From Bacteroidales bacterium (lineage in GTDB: Bacteria > Bacteroidota > Bacteroidia > Bacteroidales > UBA932), in contig JAQXOE010000004.1 in NCBI GenBank assembly GCA_029098505.1, positions 42,164 through 106,163 of the forward strand: a DNA stretch of 64,000 nucleotides. The letters run 5' to 3'. Both the position numbers and the translations under genes were made by a program. The first letter of the stretch is position 1; each line of letters begins with the position of its first letter. Of this stretch, positions 36,278 to 45,803 are shown one piece after another. Under the pieces are notes generated by a model that saw nothing but the letters and a program-made list of their open reading frames with translations, did not search any database and was not told where the DNA came from.

Positions 36278-36532
36278 ATGAAGGTTTTTCTCATTACACT
36301 AGGCATAGTGGCCCTGGCCGTATTCGGGCTTTGCTTCAATATCATATTCAGGAAGAACGGTGAGTTCCCCGAGTATGAAGTGAGTTCGAACAAGGAGATG
36401 CGCAAGCTCGGCATCAAGTGTATGAGGGAACAGGATGATGCCATCTTCGGAGCTTCTGATTCACCGCGCCACACGGGATGTGAGGGCAATGATGACGATG
36501 CCTGTAGGGGCTGTACTTTGTACAAAGGCTGA
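36278..36532 (+). CDS. Small single-helix membrane protein with cysteine-rich tail
   Basis: An 84-residue protein with one N-terminal helix (MKVFLITLGIVALAVFGLCF) followed by a charged soluble part (FRKNGEFPEYEVSSN) and four cysteines in the last 40 residues (C47, C66, C75, C78 approximately; CEGNDDDACRGCTLYKG). This pattern is found in short conserved Bacteroidota membrane proteins of unknown function; the cysteines could bind metal. ATG 36278 is chosen over an earlier TTG. It is between prs and der. Confidence 0.65.
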   Translation: MKVFLITLGIVALAVFGLCFNIIFRKNGEFPEYEVSSNKEMRKLGIKCMREQDDAIFGASDSPRHTGCEGNDDDACRGCTLYKG

Positions 36533-36559
36533 TGGCCTGATAATTAAAGAGTTGGATTT

Positions 36560-37867
36560 ATGAGTCTGGTAGCAATAGTAGGTAGACCGAATGTAGGAAA
36601 GTCTACGCTTTTCAACCGTCTGGTTGGAATGAGGCAGGCCATCGTAGATGATACCGCCGGTGTCACCCGCGACAGGCATTATGGTAAATGCGAGTGGTGC
36701 GGAACCGAGTTTTCCGTAGTGGATACGGGCGGTTACACCACTAATTCCGACGACGTCTTCGAAAAGGAGATACGCCGTCAGGTAAAAATTGCCATAGAGG
36801 AAGCGGATGTCATTCTTTTTTTGGTCGAAGCCGCTACCGGCATCACCGATTACGACTCCGAGATTGCAGATGTGCTCCGACGCTCGAAGAAGCCGGTGGT
36901 CCTCTGCGTGAACAAGGTTGATACGGGCGAGAAGATTTTCGATACCTATCAGTTCTATGGTCTCGGACTTGGGGAGGTTTGGAGTATCTCTGCCGCCAAT
37001 GGTTCGGGTACCGGCGATTTGCTGGACGAAATAGTGAAGCTGCTTCCCGAGGAGACTGAGGAGGATGATTCCCACGCTGACATCCCGCGCATTGCCATAG
37101 TCGGAAAGCCTAATGTCGGCAAGTCATCGTTGACCAATGCCCTATTGGGCGAGGACAGGAATATAGTCACATCCGTAGCAGGTACGACAAGAGATTCAAT
37201 ATCAAGCTATTATAATAAGTTTGGACACGAGTTCATGCTTGTTGACACGGCTGGAATCCGCCGCAAGTCGAAGGTGCACGAAGACCTTGAGTTCTACTCA
37301 GTGATGCGTTCCATCAGGGCCATCGAGCATTCTGATGTGTGTATCCTGATGATTGATGCCACCAGCGGAATGGAGGCCCAGGATATGAATATCTTCAATG
37401 TAATCCAGAAGAACCGCAAGGGCTGCGTGATAGTGGTGAACAAGTGGGATCTCTTCGTGAAGGACAACAATACGATGAAGGAGTACACCGAGGCATTGCG
37501 CGCGAGGATAGCGCCATTTGACGACGTTCCGATAATCTTTACCTCAGTGCACAAGATGCAGAGGATAATGGACGTTCTGAACGCCGCAGCCCTGGTGGCC
37601 GATAACTACAGGCAGAAAATTACCACTGCGAAGCTGAATGAGGTGATGCTGCCTATCATCGAGGAGACACCGCCGCCTGCTTGGAAGGGCAAGTACATAA
37701 AGGTTAAGTACATTACCCAACTCCCGACAAGGTTCCCTGCCTTCGCTTTCTTCTGCAATCTGCCACAGTACATCAAGGAGCCGTACAAACGTTTCCTGGA
37801 GAACAAGTTGCGTGAGAACTTCAATCTTACGGGCTGTCCTATACAGATTTTCTGCAGACAGAAATAG
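36560..37867 (+). CDS. der: Ribosome assembly GTPase Der (EngA)
   Basis: A 435-residue protein with two GTPase domains in tandem and a C-terminal KH-like domain. The P-loops are GRPNVGKST (residues 8-16) and GKPNVGKSS (about 186-194); G3 and G4 motifs are present in both halves (DTGGY, NKVD; DTAGI, NKWD). It functions in maturation of the 50S subunit. It starts 27 bases after the small membrane protein and ends at a terminator. Confidence 0.95.
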   Translation: MSLVAIVGRPNVGKSTLFNRLVGMRQAIVDDTAGVTRDRHYGKCEWCGTEFSVVDTGGYTTNSDDVFEKEIRRQVKIAIEEADVILFLVEAATGITDYDSEIADVLRRSKKPVVLCVNKVDTGEKIFDTYQFYGLGLGEVWSISAANGSGTGDLLDEIVKLLPEETEEDDSHADIPRIAIVGKPNVGKSSLTNALLGEDRNIVTSVAGTTRDSISSYYNKFGHEFMLVDTAGIRRKSKVHEDLEFYSVMRSIRAIEHSDVCILMIDATSGMEAQDMNIFNVIQKNRKGCVIVVNKWDLFVKDNNTMKEYTEALRARIAPFDDVPIIFTSVHKMQRIMDVLNAAALVADNYRQKITTAKLNEVMLPIIEETPPPAWKGKYIKVKYITQLPTRFPAFAFFCNLPQYIKEPYKRFLENKLRENFNLTGCPIQIFCRQK

Positions 37868-37889
37868 CAGGATGCGGTAAAAAACAGTT

Positions 37890-37923
37890 AAGGTCTTTGC
37901 AAAAAAATGCGGAGACCTTTTTT
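37890..37923 (+). terminator. Terminator of der
   Basis: AAGGTCT and AGACCTT form the stem, with TTGCA/TGCGG pairing partly inside, followed by seven T residues. Confidence 0.85.
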
Positions 37924-37940
37924 GTCTTTTGAGTTTTTTT

Positions 37941-37948
37941 TACATTTG
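37941..37948 (+). promoter_or_regulatory. -7 element of the xseA/glycogen unit
   Basis: TACATTTG fits TAnnTTTG in a T-rich stretch; TTTG is 16 bases upstream. The xseA ATG is 13 bases downstream. Confidence 0.6.
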
Positions 37949-37960
37949 TAAAACGATTAA

Positions 37961-39100
37961 ATGAGTATTGACGTGACAGGAGTTGGATTGGAAGAGGAGG
38001 GATATTTGGATTTGCTGACGCTTCAGAGGCTGCTGAAGAGTGGAGTTGAAGAGCTTTTTCCCACCAAGCTATGGGTCAAGGCAGAGATAGCGTCCGTGAG
38101 CAGGAAACAGAACGGACACTGCTACCTCGATCTCTGCCAGAATGATGAAAACGGCACCGTCGCCAGGGTGAAGGCTGCCATTTGGCGTTCCCGTTTCCTT
38201 CAATTGAACAACTTTTTCGCCCAGGCTACGGGCACGGTGCTCCAGGCCGGTATGTCCGTGCTGGTGAGGGTGCAAGTCTCATACAATGAGCTTTATGGCT
38301 TGACTTTGTCCATCGATGACATCGATCCGGCCTTCACCATAGGCGAGAAAGAGCAGGAGAAGAAGAGAACCATTGCCCGTTTGGAGCAGGAGGGATTGAT
38401 GGACAGGCAGAAGGAGCTGTGCTTTCCCGTCCTTCCATACAGATTGGCCGTCATATCGGCGAGCAGCGCCGCGGGTTTCGGGGATTTCTGCCGTCATCTG
38501 GAGGGCAACTCCTACGGCTTTGTCTTTCAAGTTCAGCTCTTTGAGGCTGTAATGCAGGGAGTTACGGCTCCTGATTCGATAATCGACGCATTGTCGCGGG
38601 TGGAGAGCGCACAGGAACCTTATGATGCCGTGCTGCTCTTGCGCGGAGGGGGAGCAGAACTCGACCTGGCCTGCTTTGACGATTACAGGCTATGTGCCGC
38701 CATTGCCTCCTGCCCTTTGCCGGTCATTACGGCTATAGGACACGAGCGCGACTATCACGTGGCGGATATGGTGGCCAACTCCTATGAAAAGACCCCTACC
38801 GCATTGGCAGATGTCTTTATTGATTGCTATATGGCTGAGGATGAGCGTATTTGCTCTTTTGAGACGAGGCTGAAGCTGGCCTTTGTGAACAAGATTGCCG
38901 CGATGATGGCCAGGGTGGACCTGCTCGAGAACCGCATACAGGCGGCAGATCCGCGGAAGCTTTTGTCCCGAGGCTATACATTGGTCACTGATTCCGGAGG
39001 CAGGCTCCTCAAAGGGGCTGAAGGGATAGCCCCGGGGGATATTTTGAGGATAATGTTCGCGGACGGGACTCTGTCCTGCGAGGTGAAGGATAGGAAATAG
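37961..39100 (+). CDS. xseA: Exodeoxyribonuclease VII large subunit
   Basis: A 379-residue nuclease subunit. The N-terminal OB fold (VKAEIASVSRKQNGHCYLDL) is followed by the catalytic region with LLRGGGAELDLACFDDYRLC and AIGHERDYHVADMVAN. Homologues from proteobacteria are near 450 residues; the shorter length comes from a reduced coiled-coil region, as is common in this phylum. With XseB it degrades single-stranded DNA from both ends. xseB begins two bases after the stop. Confidence 0.93.
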   Translation: MSIDVTGVGLEEEGYLDLLTLQRLLKSGVEELFPTKLWVKAEIASVSRKQNGHCYLDLCQNDENGTVARVKAAIWRSRFLQLNNFFAQATGTVLQAGMSVLVRVQVSYNELYGLTLSIDDIDPAFTIGEKEQEKKRTIARLEQEGLMDRQKELCFPVLPYRLAVISASSAAGFGDFCRHLEGNSYGFVFQVQLFEAVMQGVTAPDSIIDALSRVESAQEPYDAVLLLRGGGAELDLACFDDYRLCAAIASCPLPVITAIGHERDYHVADMVANSYEKTPTALADVFIDCYMAEDERICSFETRLKLAFVNKIAAMMARVDLLENRIQAADPRKLLSRGYTLVTDSGGRLLKGAEGIAPGDILRIMFADGTLSCEVKDRK

Positions 39101-39102
39101 GA

Positions 39103-39288
39103 ATGGAGGATTTCAATTATCAAAATGCGGTGGAGGAGCTTGAGAAGCTGGCCGCAGAGGTGGAGGACCCTTCAACGGGCCTCGACGATATTGACAAGTA
39201 CGTGAAGCGTTCCGGGGAACTCGTGAATGCCTGTCGCACATATCTTAGGAAGGTCCGCGAAAAGGTGGACAAATCGTTTGGTCAATAA
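39103..39288 (+). CDS. xseB: Exodeoxyribonuclease VII small subunit
   Basis: A 61-residue helical protein (FNYQNAVEELEKLAAEVEDP, then LDDIDKYVKRSGELVNACRTYLR), the family length and pattern. It binds the coiled coil of XseA to form the multi-subunit nuclease. It lies directly after xseA, and glgB starts 13 bases downstream. Confidence 0.9.
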   Translation: MEDFNYQNAVEELEKLAAEVEDPSTGLDDIDKYVKRSGELVNACRTYLRKVREKVDKSFGQ

Positions 39289-39301
39289 ATTTAACCAGCA
39301 T

Positions 39302-41308
39302 ATGAAGAAAAAGAAAATTTATGAAACTGACCCTTATCTGATGCCATTCAAGACGGCCATCGACGTCCGTCACGAGCGCATCCTTAAGGAGCGTGACGCC
39401 ATTGCCAAGGATGGTTCGCTCGCTGCAGGTGTCAATAATCATCTGTACTACGGCCTTCATCACAACGATGACGGCGATTGGGTGTTCCGCGAGTGGGCTC
39501 CGAATGCCACCAAAATATATCTCATAGGAGATTTCAACAATTGGAAACGCACGGAAGGCTATGCCCTCAAACCTGTTGGCGGGGGCAATTGGGAACTGGT
39601 CGTGCCCCGTATGCTCATCAATCACGGAGACCTGTACAAGCTCTTCATTGAATGGCCGGGAGGAGGCGGAGAGAGACTTCCTGCCTATACCACCCGTGCC
39701 GTCCAGGATAATGTGACCAAGGTCTTCTGCGCCCAGGTATGGGACCCAGCTGAGAAATATGAGTGGAAACACCGCCGTCCTGGCAAGAGACCGAATCCGT
39801 TCATCTACGAGTGCCATATAGGAATGAGTTCGGAGCAGCAGAAGGTGGCCAGCTTCGAGGAGTTCAGGACCGAGGTACTCCCGAGGGTGGCTGAACTTGG
39901 CTACAATGTGCTGCAAATCATGGCCTTGCAGGAGCATCCATACTACGGCTCCTTCGGTTATCAAGTATCCAATTTCTTCGCCCTGAGTTCCCGTTTCGGC
40001 ACCCCGGAGGAGTTCAAGCACTTGGTGGATGATGCCCACGCACGCGGAATTGCGGTCATAATGGACCTCGTCCATTCGCATATGGTGAAGAACGAAGCCG
40101 AGGGCCTGAGCAATTTTGACGGCCGCGAGGACCTCTACTTCTACAAGGGCTATCAAGGCCATCATCCGGCTTGGGACAGCCGCTGTTTCGACTATGGAAA
40201 GAGCGAGACCAAGCATTTCCTCCTTTCCAACTGCAAGTTCTGGATGGAGGAGTACCATCTGGACGGCTTCCGCTTCGATGGAGTCACCAGTATGCTCTAT
40301 TGGGACCACGGCCTCGGCAAGGACTTCTGCGGCTATGACAATTATTTCAATCTCGGAGTCGATGAAAATGCCGTGACCTATCTTGCGCTCGCCAATATGC
40401 TTGTGCACGAGGTCGATCCGAATGCCATCACCATTGCCGAAGATATGAGCGGAATGGCCGGACTCGCAGCTCCTTTCGAGGCGGGCGGTGTCGGTTTCGA
40501 TTTCCGTATGGCAATGGGCGTCGCCGACCATTGGATCAAGTGGATCAAGGAAAGGAGGGACGAGGACTGGAGTATGGGCGAAATATGGTACGAGCTCACG
40601 AACAAGCGTGCGGACGAAAAGACTGTCAGCTACGCCGAATGCCACGACCAGGCTCTTGTGGGAGACAAAACCCTGATATTCCGGCTTATTGACAAGGAAA
40701 TGTATTTCTCGATGAGCAAGGATATTCAGAATTCGATAGTGGACAGGGGTATTGCCCTGCATAAAATGATCAGGCTGGTGACTCTCGCGACTGCCGGCAA
40801 CGGCTATCTGAACTTTATGGGCAATGAATTCGGCCATCCGGAATGGATAGATTTCCCTCGCGAAGGGAATGGCTGGTCATACAAATATGCCCGCCGCCAA
40901 TGGTCTCTCGCTGACAACGGACTGCTCCGATACGGCTGCCTGCGTGCTTTCGATGAGGCTATGGTCAGGTTTGCAAGGAAGTCCAATATTCTCAAGGAGA
41001 TACCTCAGCTTCTCGTGGCCGACGAACAGAAGAAGGTTTTGATATTCCGCAGGAAAAATTGTATCTTTGCGCTCAATTTCAATGCCTCGGCTTCATTCGC
41101 GGATTACGCATTCGCGGCTCCTGCCGGAAGGTATGTTGTTATTTTGAACACCGACGAGGAGAAGTTCAACGGTTTCAGCCGGGTGAAAACGGGCGAGGAG
41201 CACTTCACAGTGCAGAAAAAATCGTTGAACGGACCGCAGGAATACGATTCGAGCCTGTATCTGTACCTGCCGAGCCGGTGTGCAATTGTTTTGCAGTGTG
41301 AGAAGTAA
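39302..41308 (+). CDS. glgB: 1,4-alpha-glucan branching enzyme
   Basis: A 668-residue GH13 enzyme that makes alpha-1,6 branches in glycogen. The CBM48 domain is at about 45-140 (WVFREWAPNATKIYLIGDFN). The catalytic barrel shows the nucleophile Asp326 (FRFDGVTSM), acid/base Glu380 (IAEDMSGM) and Asp449 (AECHDQ). The sequence is closer to the eukaryote-like branching enzymes than to E. coli GlgB. ATG 39302 is chosen because the longer ORF overlaps xseB. It opens a run of five glycogen genes, and a promoter-like sequence inside its end may serve the next gene. Confidence 0.95.
   Translation: MKKKKIYETDPYLMPFKTAIDVRHERILKERDAIAKDGSLAAGVNNHLYYGLHHNDDGDWVFREWAPNATKIYLIGDFNNWKRTEGYALKPVGGGNWELVVPRMLINHGDLYKLFIEWPGGGGERLPAYTTRAVQDNVTKVFCAQVWDPAEKYEWKHRRPGKRPNPFIYECHIGMSSEQQKVASFEEFRTEVLPRVAELGYNVLQIMALQEHPYYGSFGYQVSNFFALSSRFGTPEEFKHLVDDAHARGIAVIMDLVHSHMVKNEAEGLSNFDGREDLYFYKGYQGHHPAWDSRCFDYGKSETKHFLLSNCKFWMEEYHLDGFRFDGVTSMLYWDHGLGKDFCGYDNYFNLGVDENAVTYLALANMLVHEVDPNAITIAEDMSGMAGLAAPFEAGGVGFDFRMAMGVADHWIKWIKERRDEDWSMGEIWYELTNKRADEKTVSYAECHDQALVGDKTLIFRLIDKEMYFSMSKDIQNSIVDRGIALHKMIRLVTLATAGNGYLNFMGNEFGHPEWIDFPREGNGWSYKYARRQWSLADNGLLRYGCLRAFDEAMVRFARKSNILKEIPQLLVADEQKKVLIFRRKNCIFALNFNASASFADYAFAAPAGRYVVILNTDEEKFNGFSRVKTGEEHFTVQKKSLNGPQEYDSSLYLYLPSRCAIVLQCEK
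41038..41069 (+). promoter_or_regulatory. Promoter-like sequence inside glgB
   Basis: TTTG (41038-41041), 20 bases, then TATCTTTG (41062-41069) is a full consensus match inside the glgB coding sequence, about 260 bases before the debranching-enzyme gene. Confidence 0.45.
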
Positions 41309-41329
41309 ATTATAAACATAAATAGTATT

Positions 41330-43270
41330 ATGGCTTTTTTGAAGTTCAATAAGTCAGAGTTGGTAAATCTCTCGTATTCTTTGAAGCGTGAGATTATCAG
41401 CGCCAACAAGACAGGTGCATATTGCAACACGTCCATCGTGACCTGTAACACGCGCCGCTATCACGGACTCCTGGCTGTTACTCTCGACCGTTTCGGCGGC
41501 GACAAGTTCCTCCTACTCTCGTCTCTGGATGAGAGCCTCATTGTGGATGGAAAACAGTTCAACCTCGGTATCCACAGATACGGTGACGTATATGATCCAA
41601 GGGGACACAAATATGTGGTGGATTTCCAAGCCGACCCGGTATCCAAGATTACCTATAAGGTCGGTGATATCGTTTTTGTAAAGAGCATCGTGCTCGCTCC
41701 CGATGTTGACCAGGTCCTCATCAAGTTCGAGCTCGTCAAGGCTCCTTCGAAGGTATCCCTTCTGCTGAAGCCTTATCTGGCCTTCCGCAACATCCACGCC
41801 CTCACCCACGTCAACAACCAGGCTGACACCTCGTTTGAGGAGGTTCCGAATGGAGCTGCATTCAGGATGTACAAGGACTTCCCTGACCTCTATCTCCAGA
41901 TGAATACCAAGGATGCCGTTTACAAGCATCTTCCATACTGGTATCAGGGAATCACATATTCGGACGAGCGCCGCAGAGGCTTCGAGTGTGAGGAAGACCT
42001 TCTCGTGCCGGGCTCTTTCGAGGTGGATATGAAGGAAGGCGATTCAGTGGTGTTCTCCGCATCCATCGTTGAGGCCAATCCTGCCACCCTCAAGAGGAAA
42101 TTCAATGACATCGTGAAGAAGACCCCTGAGGTTTCGAATACCAGGGACCAGCTCGTACGTTGCGCTGACACCCTCGTATGCAATCACAATAACCATAAGA
42201 TGATTACGGCGGGCTTCTCTTGGCTCTACACAGGCCTGCTCCGCGAGAGTCTCTACTCGATAGTGGGACTTACACTCGCGAAGGATGGCAATGCCGCCGA
42301 GTTCGAGGAAATCCTCGACAATCTCATCTCCGACCAGCAGGAGCGTTTCTTCCGCCGCACCACCCAGGTTGAGGCTCCTCTCTTCCTCCCTGTCGTTCTC
42401 CAGAGTTATGTCAATGAGTTCGGCGCAGATCCTAAGAAGGTTTGGAGAAAGTACGGCGACACTGTGATGAAGATAATAGAAAGCTATCTTCCGGGAGTCA
42501 GGGGAGAGGTTTCAATGCAGCCGAACGGCCTGCTTTGGGCCCAGAAGGACCACGTAGCCCTCTCTTGGATGAATGCATATGTGAACGGTGAGCCTGTGAC
42601 CGAGAGAGCCGGATATCAGGTGGAAACCAATGCCTTCTGGTACAATGCCATCTGCTTCGCCCTTGAGATGGAGGGTCGTTTCGGAGCCAAGGATTCCGAT
42701 TTCGTAGCTGTATGGTCCCCAATCAGGGATCTCGTAAAGGCCAACTACCAGCCTATGTTCTGGAATGAGCGCAGAGGCTGTCTAGCAGATTACGTGGACG
42801 GTAACGGGCAGAATATGTCAGTACGTCCGAATCAGATTCACGCCATTTCCGTGGATTATTCCCCAATTGATGAAGAACTTTTCCCTTCTATACTCAAAGT
42901 GGTTGACAATGAGCTTGTTACCCGCAGGGGCATAAGAACGCTCTCACCTCGTGACAATAATTACAGAGGTGTGTACGAGGGCTCCCAGACGGAGCGCGAC
43001 CTCGCTGTCCATCAGGGCTGCTCCATCCCTTACCTCCTCCTCCCTTACGTTAAGGTGAGCTTCAAGGTCAAGGGCCCTTCTTTCTACAAGAAGGCGCAGT
43101 GGCTGCTTGAGGGCTTCTACGAGGATCTCTCGAAGCACGGAGTCGGTGCATTCTCCGAGATTTATGACGGAGAACCGCCTCACGAGCCTCACGGAGCCAT
43201 TTCATCGGCTCTCAGTACGGCTACTTTCCTTAGAATCGACTATTATATGAACAAAAACAAGGAGGCTTGA
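41330..43270 (+). CDS. Glycogen debranching enzyme (amylo-alpha-1,6-glucosidase type)
   Basis: A 646-residue protein with an N-terminal GDE domain (NKTGAYCNTSIVTCNTRRYHG, about 25-45) and a C-terminal (alpha/alpha)6 barrel from about residue 270 (SIVGLTLAKDGNAAEFEEIL, MQPNGLLWAQKDHVALSW). It matches the bacterial amylo-alpha-1,6-glucosidase group (GH133-like), which removes alpha-1,6 branch points. It is 21 bases after glgB and two bases before the GT4 gene. Confidence 0.9.
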   Translation: MAFLKFNKSELVNLSYSLKREIISANKTGAYCNTSIVTCNTRRYHGLLAVTLDRFGGDKFLLLSSLDESLIVDGKQFNLGIHRYGDVYDPRGHKYVVDFQADPVSKITYKVGDIVFVKSIVLAPDVDQVLIKFELVKAPSKVSLLLKPYLAFRNIHALTHVNNQADTSFEEVPNGAAFRMYKDFPDLYLQMNTKDAVYKHLPYWYQGITYSDERRRGFECEEDLLVPGSFEVDMKEGDSVVFSASIVEANPATLKRKFNDIVKKTPEVSNTRDQLVRCADTLVCNHNNHKMITAGFSWLYTGLLRESLYSIVGLTLAKDGNAAEFEEILDNLISDQQERFFRRTTQVEAPLFLPVVLQSYVNEFGADPKKVWRKYGDTVMKIIESYLPGVRGEVSMQPNGLLWAQKDHVALSWMNAYVNGEPVTERAGYQVETNAFWYNAICFALEMEGRFGAKDSDFVAVWSPIRDLVKANYQPMFWNERRGCLADYVDGNGQNMSVRPNQIHAISVDYSPIDEELFPSILKVVDNELVTRRGIRTLSPRDNNYRGVYEGSQTERDLAVHQGCSIPYLLLPYVKVSFKVKGPSFYKKAQWLLEGFYEDLSKHGVGAFSEIYDGEPPHEPHGAISSALSTATFLRIDYYMNKNKEA

Positions 43271-43272
43271 CA

Positions 43273-44559
43273 ATGAAGGTTCTGATGTTCGGATGGGAGT
43301 TTCCTCCCCACATCGCAGGCGGTCTCGGAACTGCTTGCGAAGGTATAGTTAAAGGATTGGCATATAACGGAGTGGAGACACTTTTCGTGATGCCTTCGGC
43401 TTCAGGAGACGAGGACCAGAGCGCCACTACCATCATCAATGCCAGTGATGTGGCCGTGGATACGGTCAGCTCTTCTGTGGATGAGTTTCTCGACAAGGTG
43501 AAATTCATTCACATTGACTCGAATCTGGTTCCTTATGTGAATCCGGATGAGTTCGAAACCATGGTCGAGCAGGAGAGAAAGCGTCAGGTCAAGGACTTCA
43601 AGGTCCAGTATGGAATGAAGTACAAATTCTCCGGCAAATACGGCACCAACCTTATGGAAGAAGTGGCCAGATATGCAATGGTCGGAGGCACCATTGCCCT
43701 TCAGCACAAGGATGAGTTTGATGTCATCCACGCTCACGACTGGCTCACATATCTCGCCGGAATTGCCGCAAAGGAATTGACCGGCAAACCTCTTGTCGTT
43801 CACGTTCACGCGACTTCGTATGACCGCGGCGACGAGAAACATATCGATACCCGCGTGCTTGACATCGAGACCCGCGGAATGCTTGCGGCCGACAGGGTCG
43901 TTACCGTGAGTGACCTTACCAGGAATATCGTGGTTAACAAATATCATATCGACCCTGCCAAGGTCGTTACCGTGCACAATGCGGTGGACTTCAGCGGTCG
44001 CGAGAACCTTCAGGTGGAAAGGGGAGTACAGGACAAGATTGTCACCTTTCTCGGACGCATCACCTTCCAGAAGGGTCCCGAGTATTTCATTGAGGCGGCT
44101 GCAAAGGTTCTCAAGAGGACCAAGAACGTACGCTTCGTGATGGCCGGAAGCGGTGATATGATGAACCGTTGTATCAAGCACGTTGCCCGTCTGGGTATCT
44201 CTGACAGGTTCCACTTCACCGGCTTCCTCCGCGGAATGGACGTGCAGAAGATGTTTGCCCTTTCGGATGTGTACATTATGCCGTCAGTATCGGAGCCTTT
44301 TGGCATCTCTCCTTTGGAGGCTATGAGAACCAGCGTTCCATCCGTGATTTCCAAGCAGTCCGGCGCAGCCGAGATTCTCGACTATGCCTTCAAGGTGGAT
44401 TTCTGGGACGTAGATGCGCTCGCTGACGATATCTATGCTCTTCTTCAGTATCCTGCACTTTCACGTTTTGCCGCATCGAGAGGTTTCGACGAGGTGAATG
44501 CGCTCAAGTGGAACGGTGCTACGGCCAAGCTCAAGGCCGTTTATGAATCATTGGTATAA
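43273..44559 (+). CDS. GT4-family glycosyltransferase, probably alpha-glucan synthesis
   Basis: A 428-residue GT-B enzyme. The N-terminus LMFGWEFPPHIAGGLGTA has the donor-loop glycines; IHAHDWLT and the C-terminal EPFGISPLEAM motif (E-x7-E) are typical of GT4/GT5. Within a glycogen block it may elongate alpha-glucan chains or make maltodextrin precursors. It is distinct from the GT3-type synthase further down. The ATG is taken instead of an overlapping TTG six bases upstream. Confidence 0.85.
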   Translation: MKVLMFGWEFPPHIAGGLGTACEGIVKGLAYNGVETLFVMPSASGDEDQSATTIINASDVAVDTVSSSVDEFLDKVKFIHIDSNLVPYVNPDEFETMVEQERKRQVKDFKVQYGMKYKFSGKYGTNLMEEVARYAMVGGTIALQHKDEFDVIHAHDWLTYLAGIAAKELTGKPLVVHVHATSYDRGDEKHIDTRVLDIETRGMLAADRVVTVSDLTRNIVVNKYHIDPAKVVTVHNAVDFSGRENLQVERGVQDKIVTFLGRITFQKGPEYFIEAAAKVLKRTKNVRFVMAGSGDMMNRCIKHVARLGISDRFHFTGFLRGMDVQKMFALSDVYIMPSVSEPFGISPLEAMRTSVPSVISKQSGAAEILDYAFKVDFWDVDALADDIYALLQYPALSRFAASRGFDEVNALKWNGATAKLKAVYESLV

Positions 44560-44591
44560 CCTGAACAGCCAAGAAAAAAACAATCAAAGAT

Positions 44592-45803
44592 ATGAAACCA
44601 AGCATTTGCCTGTACTTCCACGTACATCAGCCTACAAGACTCAGACTGTATCGCTTCTTCGATATAGGAAAGGATTCACATTATTATGATGACTTCGCCA
44701 ACAGAACCATACTCAAAAGGATTGCACAGAAGTGCTATCTTCCTATGAATGAGCTTCTTTTGGAGGCTATCAAGGAGACAAAGGGAGCCTTCAAGGTCTC
44801 ATTCTCCATCACCGGTTCCGCTATCGAGCAGCTTGACAGATATGCTCCGGAGGTGCTTGACAGCTTCCGCAAGCTGGCAGAGACGGGAGCTGTGGAGTTC
44901 GTATGCGAGACCTATAACCATTCCCTCGCATCGCTTACTTCTCCTACCGAATTCAAGCATCAGGTTCTCAAGCAGAAGGAGAATCTTCAGAAGTATTTCG
45001 GCGTGACCCCTACTGCTTTCAGAAACACAGAGCTAATCTATTCCGATGCTATCGGCAAGGCTGTTTACGAACTCGGCTTCAAGACTATGCTCACAGAGGG
45101 TGCGCGTCACATTATGGGTTGGAAGAGCCCGAATTACGTATATGCAGGCGACCTTCAGCCGAAGCTCAAGCTCCTTCTCAGGAACTATTCACTCAGCGAT
45201 GATATCGCATTCCGCTTTGCTGACAGAAACTGGAACGGATGGCCTCTCACAGCGAACAAGTTCGTCAGCTGGCTCAAGAGCTCTGTATCCGAGGGAGGAG
45301 ACATCGTGAACCTCTTTATGGATTATGAGACCTTCGGCGAACATCTCAATGAGAATACCGGTATCTTCGACTTTATGCGTGCCCTTCCAAAGGCGGTACT
45401 CGCAGACGGTACTTTCGATTTCGTGACACCAAGCCAGGCTACCAAGAAGTACAAGGCTGTTGATGAACTCTCTGTTCCTGAAGTCATTTCCTGGGCAGAT
45501 GAGGAGAGGGACGTTACCGCATGGCTCGGAAACGAGCTCCAGAACGATGCGTTCAACAAGCTCTACTCCCTCAGCGAGAAGCTTTACATCCTCAATGACC
45601 CTCAGCTCTTTGAGGATTTCGGACATCTCCAGGAGAGTGACCACTTCTACTATATGTGCACCAAGTTCTTCTCGGACGGAGAGGTGCACAAGCGCTTCAA
45701 TCCGTACGATACCCCTTACGAGGCATTTATCAACTATATGAACGTCCTCAGCGACTTTGCCATCAGAGTTGACCAGGCGTACGAGCTCAAACAGAACGTC
45801 TGA
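44592..45803 (+). CDS. GH57 family alpha-amylase-like enzyme
   Basis: A 403-residue GH57 glycosidase, opening with PSICLYFHVHQPTRLRLYRF, the first GH57 conserved region. Other motifs are CETYNHSLASL, FRNTELIYS and FMDYETFGEHL (the likely acid/base Asp). GH57 members act as amylases, 4-alpha-glucanotransferases or branching enzymes. No signal peptide, so it acts on intracellular glycogen or maltodextrin. Its last base is the first base of the next start codon. Confidence 0.9.
   Translation: MKPSICLYFHVHQPTRLRLYRFFDIGKDSHYYDDFANRTILKRIAQKCYLPMNELLLEAIKETKGAFKVSFSITGSAIEQLDRYAPEVLDSFRKLAETGAVEFVCETYNHSLASLTSPTEFKHQVLKQKENLQKYFGVTPTAFRNTELIYSDAIGKAVYELGFKTMLTEGARHIMGWKSPNYVYAGDLQPKLKLLLRNYSLSDDIAFRFADRNWNGWPLTANKFVSWLKSSVSEGGDIVNLFMDYETFGEHLNENTGIFDFMRALPKAVLADGTFDFVTPSQATKKYKAVDELSVPEVISWADEERDVTAWLGNELQNDAFNKLYSLSEKLYILNDPQLFEDFGHLQESDHFYYMCTKFFSDGEVHKRFNPYDTPYEAFINYMNVLSDFAIRVDQAYELKQNV

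Noticed and set aside
39245..40837. A 530-codon open frame antisense to glgB
   Set aside because: It is the mirror of a strongly conserved GH13 gene and has no family match; long antisense frames are common in GC-balanced codon usage. The same holds for a 324-codon frame opposite metG (16246-17220) and a 322-codon frame opposite dnaG.
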